Shown piece by piece: positions 59,807 to 64,000 of a stretch of 64,000 bases of DNA. The stretch lies in assembly GCA_026400815.1 (NCBI GenBank), contig JAPLOI010000077.1, forward strand, positions 124,001 to 188,000, written 5' to 3'. Position 1 is the stretch's first letter, and the number at the start of each line of letters is the position of its first letter. The position numbers were made by a program, and so were the translations under genes. A model generated the notes under the pieces. It was not told where the DNA came from. It searched no databases and worked only from the letters and a program-made list of their open reading frames with translations. Source of the DNA: Alphaproteobacteria bacterium (GTDB lineage Bacteria > Pseudomonadota > Alphaproteobacteria > Acetobacterales > Acetobacteraceae).

Positions 59807-61201
59807 ATGGCGCATGACATCCTGATCGTGGACGACGAGCCCGATATCCGGCTGCTGGTGCAGGGGCTGCTGGAGGACGAAGGCTATTCCACGCGCCTGG
59901 CCGGCGATTCCGATGCCGCGGTGGCGGCGTTCCGGGCGCGCCGGCCCTCGCTGGTGATCCTGGACGTGTGGCTGCAGGGCTCCGCACTCGATGGGCTGGG
60001 CATCCTGGAGGCGATGCAGGCGGAGGAGCCGGCGGTGCCGGTGGTGATGATGTCCGGCCATGGCAACATCGAAACCGCGGTCACGGCGATCCAGCACGGC
60101 GCCTATGATTTCATCGAAAAGCCATTCCAGACCGACCGGCTGCTGCTGGTGTGCCGGCGCGCGATCGAGGCGGCGCGGCTGGCGCGCGAGAACGCGGAGC
60201 TGCGGCTGCGCGCCGGTGGCGAAACGGAGCTGACCGGCGAGAGTGCCGCTATCGCAGCGATCCGCGGCGCGGTGGAGAAAGTGGCGCCCACCGGATCGCG
60301 CGTGCTGATCACCGGCCCGGCCGGATCGGGCAAGGAGGTGGTGGCGCGCATGATCCACGCCCGCTCCCGCCGGGCGGACGGCCCGTTCATCGCGCTGAAC
60401 TGCGCCACCCTGGCCCCCGCGCGCTTCGAGGAGGAGCTGTTCGGCGTGGAAGGCGGCAGCGATCCGCAGGCACAGCAACGCCGGGCTGGCGTGCTGGAGC
60501 GGGCGCATAGCGGCACGCTGCTGCTGGATGAAGTCAGCGACATGCCGCTGGAAACCCAGGGCAAGATCGTGCGCGCCTTGCAGGACCAGAGCTTCGAACG
60601 GCTCGGCGGCTCCCTGCGCGTGAAGGTGGATATCCGCGTGCTGGCCATCACCAACCGGGATCTGCAGGCGGAGATCGGCGCCGGGCGGTTCCGCGAGGAT
60701 CTGTTCTACCGCCTGGCCGTGGTGCCGCTGCGGATGCCGGCATTGCGCGAACGGAGGGAGGATATCCCGGTGCTGGCACGGCATTTCCTGGTGCGCTCGG
60801 CGGAGAATTCCGGCATGGCGCCACGCGAGCTTTCCACCGATGCGCTGACGGCGCTGCAGGCGTACGACTGGCCGGGCAATGTGCGCCAGCTGCGCAACCT
60901 GATGGACTGGCTGCTGATCATGGCCCCGGGCGGCGCCGGCGAGCCGATCCGCGCCGAAATGCTGCCACCGGAAATCGGCTCGGCCGCGCCGGCGCTGTTC
61001 AACAGCGATCCCTCGGCAGACATCATGGCCCTGCCGCTGCGTGAGGCACGGGACCTGTTCGAGACGCAATACCTCCAGGCGCAGCTGCTGCGCTTCGGCG
61101 GCAATATCAGCCGCACGGCGAGCTTCGTCGGCATGGAGCGCAGCGCGCTGCACCGCAAGCTGAAGCAGCTGGGCGTGGGCGGCGACGAAAAATCAGTCTG
61201 A
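59807..61201 (+). CDS. ntrX: Response regulator NtrX, sigma-54 loop absent
   Basis: A 464-residue NtrC-family regulator. The receiver is intact (IVDDEPD, phospho-Asp in LVILDVWLQG, Lys in FIEKPF). The AAA+ domain has Walker A ITGPAGSGKEVVAR and Walker B GTLLLDEVSDMP, and the C-terminal HTH is GNISRTASFVGMERSALHRKL. At the position of the GAFTGA sigma-54 loop the sequence reads FGVEGGSDPQAQQRRAGVLER, so the motif is missing and sigma-54 activation is unlikely. The ATG at 59807 follows GGGGGGACC. hfq, which often follows ntrX in the class, is absent here. Confidence 0.94.
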   Translation: MAHDILIVDDEPDIRLLVQGLLEDEGYSTRLAGDSDAAVAAFRARRPSLVILDVWLQGSALDGLGILEAMQAEEPAVPVVMMSGHGNIETAVTAIQHGAYDFIEKPFQTDRLLLVCRRAIEAARLARENAELRLRAGGETELTGESAAIAAIRGAVEKVAPTGSRVLITGPAGSGKEVVARMIHARSRRADGPFIALNCATLAPARFEEELFGVEGGSDPQAQQRRAGVLERAHSGTLLLDEVSDMPLETQGKIVRALQDQSFERLGGSLRVKVDIRVLAITNRDLQAEIGAGRFREDLFYRLAVVPLRMPALRERREDIPVLARHFLVRSAENSGMAPRELSTDALTALQAYDWPGNVRQLRNLMDWLLIMAPGGAGEPIRAEMLPPEIGSAAPALFNSDPSADIMALPLREARDLFETQYLQAQLLRFGGNISRTASFVGMERSALHRKLKQLGVGGDEKSV

Positions 61202-61238
61202 GCAGGCCGGCATCAGGATGCGGGCTACGGGAGGTGTG

Positions 61239-61922
61239 ATGGCGACCTATCTGATCTGCCACGGCGCCTGGAGCGCGGGCTGGGCGTGGAAGAAGGTGCG
61301 GCCGCTGCTGCGCGCCGCGGGGCATGAGGTGTTCACGCCCAGCTACACCGGCCTCGGCGAGCGCGCGCACCTGGCCCATGCCATGGTGGACCTGGAAACC
61401 CACATCATCGACATGCTGGCCGTGATCCGCTGCGAGGATTTGAAGGACTTCGTGCTGGTCGGCCATTCCTACGGCGGCATGGTCGCCACCGGCGTGGCCG
61501 ACCGGGCGCCGGAACTGGTGCGGCGGCTGGTGTATCTCGATGCCTTCGTGCCGCAGCACGGCCAATCCCTGTCCGACCTGGTGCAGCGCGCGCCCACGGC
61601 CGCCCCGCTGGAGGGCTGGCTGGTGCCGCCCAACCCGCCGGCCCCCGATACCTCGGCCGAGGACCTTGCCTGGGTCACGCCGCTGCGCATGCACCACCCG
61701 GCGCGCTGCTTCTCCCAGAAGATCGCGCTCAAACACTCCAACCCGCCCTTCCCGCGCACCTACATCCATTGCTCCAGGAAAGTGGGGCCAGACGTGTTCG
61801 CGCAGTTCGCGGAGAAATACCGCGCGGCGCCAGGCTGGGATTTCGTGGACATGCCGGAAAGCCACAGCCCTAACATCACCGCCCCGGCGGCGCTGGCGGA
61901 GGTTCTGCTGAAGGCTGTGTAA
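61239..61922 (+). CDS. Alpha/beta hydrolase (hydroxynitrile lyase/EstC-like)
   Basis: A 227-residue alpha/beta hydrolase: YLICHGAWSAGWAWKKVRPLLRAAGHEVFTPSYTGLGERAH is the start typical of the plant-type hydroxynitrile lyase/esterase group. The nucleophile is in VLVGHSYGGMVATG (Ser near residue 77) and the catalytic His in PESHSPN; the acid is likely in the C-terminal loop. The ATG at 61239 has GGGAGGTGTG upstream; an in-frame start at 61218 is weaker. The gene follows ntrX by 37 bases but seems unrelated in function. An ester or amide substrate is possible. Confidence 0.88.
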   Translation: MATYLICHGAWSAGWAWKKVRPLLRAAGHEVFTPSYTGLGERAHLAHAMVDLETHIIDMLAVIRCEDLKDFVLVGHSYGGMVATGVADRAPELVRRLVYLDAFVPQHGQSLSDLVQRAPTAAPLEGWLVPPNPPAPDTSAEDLAWVTPLRMHHPARCFSQKIALKHSNPPFPRTYIHCSRKVGPDVFAQFAEKYRAAPGWDFVDMPESHSPNITAPAALAEVLLKAV

Positions 61923-61929
61923 CCGGCCC

Positions 61930-62763
61930 TCAGTGGCCGTCGTATTCCGACATCAACCCCGGCCGCACGCCCAGCCCCATCGAGGCATCCAGCACCGCCC
62001 CATGCAGCGGGGCGGAATAGGCCGAGGCGAGGAACACGACCAGGTTGGCGATCTCCTCCGGCGCGATCAGCCGCTGCTTGGGCAGCGCCGCGGTGAAGTG
62101 ACTGCGCTGCTCCGCCGTCATCCCGGCAAGGGTGGAGGCCTGGAACATCGGCGTGTCCGTGGCGCCGGGGCACAGGGCGAACACGTCCACCGCCGCGCCG
62201 GTCAGCTCGGCGGCGAGCTGGCGGGTCATGAACGCCACGGCCGCCTTGCTCATCCCGTCGGACAGGCGAAAGCCCGGGAACACCGCGATGCCGCCGCCAA
62301 CCGAGCTGAAGTTGATCAGCTTCAGCGGCGCGGCGGCCTCCGCACGGGCGCGCATGCGTGCCAGGAAGCCCTGGGCCATCTTCAGCGCGCCATCGGCGTT
62401 GATCGCCAGCATCGCGCTGTCCTGCGCCGGTTTCTCATCGGCATAGGCGGCCACGGTCGCGCTGCCGACGGCGGCGTTGTTCACCAGGATGTCGATCCGC
62501 CCCCAGCGCGCCAGCACCTCATCCAGGCACGCCTCGATCGAGCCGGAATCGCGCAGGTCGAGCGCATGGGCGGAGGCACGGCCCGGGGCTTCCGCGGCCA
62601 GGACCTCGGCACGGGCGGCATCCTCCCGCCCCGCGGCCCAGGTGAAGGCGACATGGGCGCCGTGATCCAGAAGCGCCCGCACGGCGGCGCGGCCAATGCC
62701 GCCCATGCCGCCGGTCACCAGGGCAATGCGGCCGCCCAGCGAAGCGGCGAGATCGAGCGCCAT
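61930..62763 (-). CDS. SDR family protein with altered active-site tyrosine
   Basis: A 277-residue short-chain dehydrogenase: RIALVTGGMGGIGRAAVRAL and DILVNNAAVG are normal, and the catalytic Ser is in NFSSVGGG. The YxxxK motif reads DGMSK (in FRLSDGMSKAAV), so the catalytic Tyr is Asp. The remainder (VDVFALCPGATDTPMFQ) is regular. It could be a binding protein, or use a different proton donor. It starts one base after the gamma carbonic anhydrase gene ends and shares its transcript. Confidence 0.88.
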   Translation of the reverse strand: MALDLAASLGGRIALVTGGMGGIGRAAVRALLDHGAHVAFTWAAGREDAARAEVLAAEAPGRASAHALDLRDSGSIEACLDEVLARWGRIDILVNNAAVGSATVAAYADEKPAQDSAMLAINADGALKMAQGFLARMRARAEAAAPLKLINFSSVGGGIAVFPGFRLSDGMSKAAVAFMTRQLAAELTGAAVDVFALCPGATDTPMFQASTLAGMTAEQRSHFTAALPKQRLIAPEEIANLVVFLASAYSAPLHGAVLDASMGLGVRPGLMSEYDGH

Positions 62764-62764
62764 G

Positions 62765-63295
62765 TCAGTCGATGCGCTTCAGCGTGGTCTTGAAGCGCTG
62801 CCAGTTGGCCACATAGCCGGCCGCCGAGCGCGCCTGGCGCTCCGCGTTCTCCGGCCCGAGTTCGCGCACCTGCTTGGCGGGGCTGCCGAGGATCATCCAG
62901 CCGGCCGGGAACGTCTTGCCCTCCGTCACCAGCGCGTTGGCGCCCACCAGGCAGCCATCGCCGATCACGGCGCCGTTCAGCACGGTGCTTCCCATGCCGA
63001 TCAGAACGCCGTTGCCGATGGTGCAGCCGTGCAGGATCACCTTGTGGCCGATGGTGCAATCGGTGCCGATGATCAGCGGCGAGCCGCGGTCCGAGTGCAG
63101 CACCGAATTGTCCTGGATGTTGCTGCGCGCGCCGATGCGGATCGGGTCGTTGTCGCCGCGGATGACGGCGCCGAACCACACGGCGGCATCCTCCTCGATG
63201 ATGACGTTGCCGATGACGTGGGCGTCCGGGGCGATCCAGTACCGACCAGATGCCGGGACTTGGGGGCGGATGCCGTCGAGTTCGTAGAGGGGCAT
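62765..63295 (-). CDS. Gamma carbonic anhydrase family protein
   Basis: A 176-residue left-handed beta-helix protein of the YrdA/PaaY group. Hexapeptide repeats run through IGNVIIEEDAAVWFGAVIRGDNDPIRIG and later IGNGVLIGMGSTVLNGAVIGDGCLVG. The three zinc histidines of the gamma class are present in VLHSDRG and IGHKVILHGC. Many members have weak or no carbonic anhydrase activity, so the physiological role is uncertain. The gene is followed immediately by the SDR gene and preceded by a T-rich repeat. Confidence 0.92.
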   Translation of the reverse strand: MPLYELDGIRPQVPASGRYWIAPDAHVIGNVIIEEDAAVWFGAVIRGDNDPIRIGARSNIQDNSVLHSDRGSPLIIGTDCTIGHKVILHGCTIGNGVLIGMGSTVLNGAVIGDGCLVGANALVTEGKTFPAGWMILGSPAKQVRELGPENAERQARSAAGYVANWQRFKTTLKRID

Positions 63296-63332
63296 GGCGG
63301 GGGCCTGTCAGGGAGGGAAGGAAGCAATGATT

Positions 63333-63370
63333 CTTCTTTTTCTCAAGAAAAAGAAGCAAAAAGACTTTTC
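63333..63370 (-). repeat. T-rich hairpin repeat, copy 4 (type B)
   Basis: A 38-base element whose reverse complement equals copy 3 except for one base in the hairpin loop. It lies in the 89-base gap between the DUF4345 gene and the gamma carbonic anhydrase gene, 37 bases before the start of the latter. Unlike the other copies, its orientation does not place the hairpin directly 3' of a gene. Confidence 0.75.
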
Positions 63371-63384
63371 CGGTTTGGGCGGGG

Positions 63385-63804
63385 TTAGCGGAAGCGGTCG
63401 GCTAGCCTTGCCTGCCAGAGGCACAGCAGCGGGACGACGACCAGTCCCATCACCAGCGCCGCGGCCATCGGCGTGCCGGGCCAGCCATGCAGCGGCACCG
63501 CCAGTAGCCTGCCGAGGCCGCCGAGCACCACGATGGCGGACAGGAGGCGGAAGCGGCGGCCCTGGTGCGGCAGGCCGGGGATGCAGGTCCAGAAGCCGAG
63601 GCCGATGCCGAGGAGCAGGCCGGAGAGGTAGCGGAAATGGCTGTCGGCCGCGGCATCCGAAAACGCTCCCGTCATGCTGGGACCGACAAGCACACCGGCG
63701 CCGCCTGCCAGCACCGGCACACAGCCCGCCACGGCCACCACAACCCGCGCCAGAAGGAGTTCAGGCAGGATCAACATCCACCCCAAATCTCCCATCCAGC
63801 GCAC
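63385..63804 (-). CDS. DUF4345 membrane protein
   Basis: A 139-residue integral membrane protein with four hydrophobic segments. The DUF4345 pattern is visible: DSHFRYLSGLLLGIGLGFWTCIPGLPHQGRRFRLLSAIVVLGGLGRLLAVPLHG. The function is unknown. The start could be ATG at 63804 or 63795; neither has a strong ribosome binding site. The gene is bracketed by oppositely oriented T-rich repeats at 63333 and 63813. Confidence 0.75.
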   Translation of the reverse strand: MRWMGDLGWMLILPELLLARVVVAVAGCVPVLAGGAGVLVGPSMTGAFSDAAADSHFRYLSGLLLGIGLGFWTCIPGLPHQGRRFRLLSAIVVLGGLGRLLAVPLHGWPGTPMAAALVMGLVVVPLLCLWQARLADRFR

Positions 63805-63812
63805 ACCAAGTC

Positions 63813-63848
63813 ATAAAAGTTTTTTGGTTCTTTTTTTCAAAAAAGAAC
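63813..63848 (+). repeat. T-rich hairpin repeat, copy 5 (type A)
   Basis: A 36-base element identical to the reverse complement of copy 2. It starts eight bases beyond the stop codon of the minus-strand M20 gene that enters at the window end, so the hairpin lies directly 3' of that gene. Confidence 0.75.
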
Positions 63849-63856
63849 GCGCTTGC

Positions 63857-64000
63857 TTACTTGCTCATCTTTCCCAGCAGCCGAACATGGCTGCGCAATC
63901 CTTTCTGGAAGCATTTCACCTCGAACTTCTCGTTGGGAGAATGCACCTGGTCGTCATCCAGCCCGAAGCCCATCAGGATGCAGTCCAGCCCCAGCTCGGT
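63857..64000 (-). CDS. M20 family metallopeptidase, C-terminal end (5' truncated by window edge)
   Basis: Only the last 47 residues are present. They include [18 protein letters not shown], which carries the final metal-ligand histidine block (the HSPNE motif) of M20 dipeptidases and ArgE/DapE-type peptidases, and end [10 protein letters not shown]. The frame is open to the window edge, and translation is on the minus strand. The exact subtype cannot be read from this part. Confidence 0.85.
   Translation of the reverse strand, partial: TELGLDCILMGFGLDDDQVHSPNEKFEVKCFQKGLRSHVRLLGKMSK

Overview
The window reads as a chromosomal segment from a high-GC alphaproteobacterium, most likely an Acetobacteraceae-type member of the Rhodospirillales/Acetobacterales. 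The support is a fused ispDF next to dusB-ntrB-ntrC-ntrY-ntrX, a CtrA-type regulator, a TRAP transporter, orphan solute-binding proteins with Tat-like signals, and many GMC and LLM oxidoreductases. The genus is inference. I saw no rRNA, tRNA, CRISPR array, transposase or prophage gene.

Layout. 0-7 kb: the 3' part of mfd, a YjbR protein, two paralogous peptide-type ABC binding proteins, a MOSC protein, and an AT-rich islet with a 69-residue zinc-ribbon/membrane protein. 7-19 kb: otsA, an M20 amidohydrolase, a dctPQM TRAP operon, a transglutaminase-like protein and a tandem pair of polysaccharide deacetylase homologues. 17.5-21 kb: a minus-strand operon related to E. coli ygiB-ygiC plus DUF350, a PRC-barrel-like protein and an MFS transporter. 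21-27 kb: a CtrA-like regulator with a degenerate receiver, an M20 hydrolase/D-aminopeptidase pair, and a tadG-tadE-tadE set.

29-47 kb is the most distinctive part. It carries a complete set of recognised coenzyme F420 biosynthesis genes. One minus-strand operon encodes a clear homologue of mycobacterial F420-dependent glucose-6-phosphate dehydrogenase followed by cofE, cofD and cofC, with touching or overlapping reading frames. A fused two-domain fbiC lies about 10 kb away. Three further LLM-family oxidoreductases, typical F420 users, lie between or beside these loci. A glycosyltransferase/UDP-galactopyranose mutase fusion, a DedA protein, an EAL phosphodiesterase, a VOC protein, a TetR regulator and an enolase-superfamily protein are interspersed.

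46.8-52.5 kb: a four-gene operon (a 52-residue AtzG/GatC-like protein, an amidase, an SDR and a stand-alone E2-type acyltransferase domain), a GMC oxidoreductase and an aldo/keto reductase. 52.5-61.2 kb: core genes ispDF, dusB and the two nitrogen two-component systems ntrBC and ntrYX. 61.2-64 kb: a hydrolase, an SDR, a gamma carbonic anhydrase, a DUF4345 protein and the 3' end of an M20 peptidase.

Several short dispersed repeats occupy the spaces between genes, mainly after 41.8 kb. The chief ones are a T-rich hairpin element in five copies and GTAGGG-edged palindromes in three copies. A 150-bp inverted repeat and a doubled 16-bp palindrome also occur.
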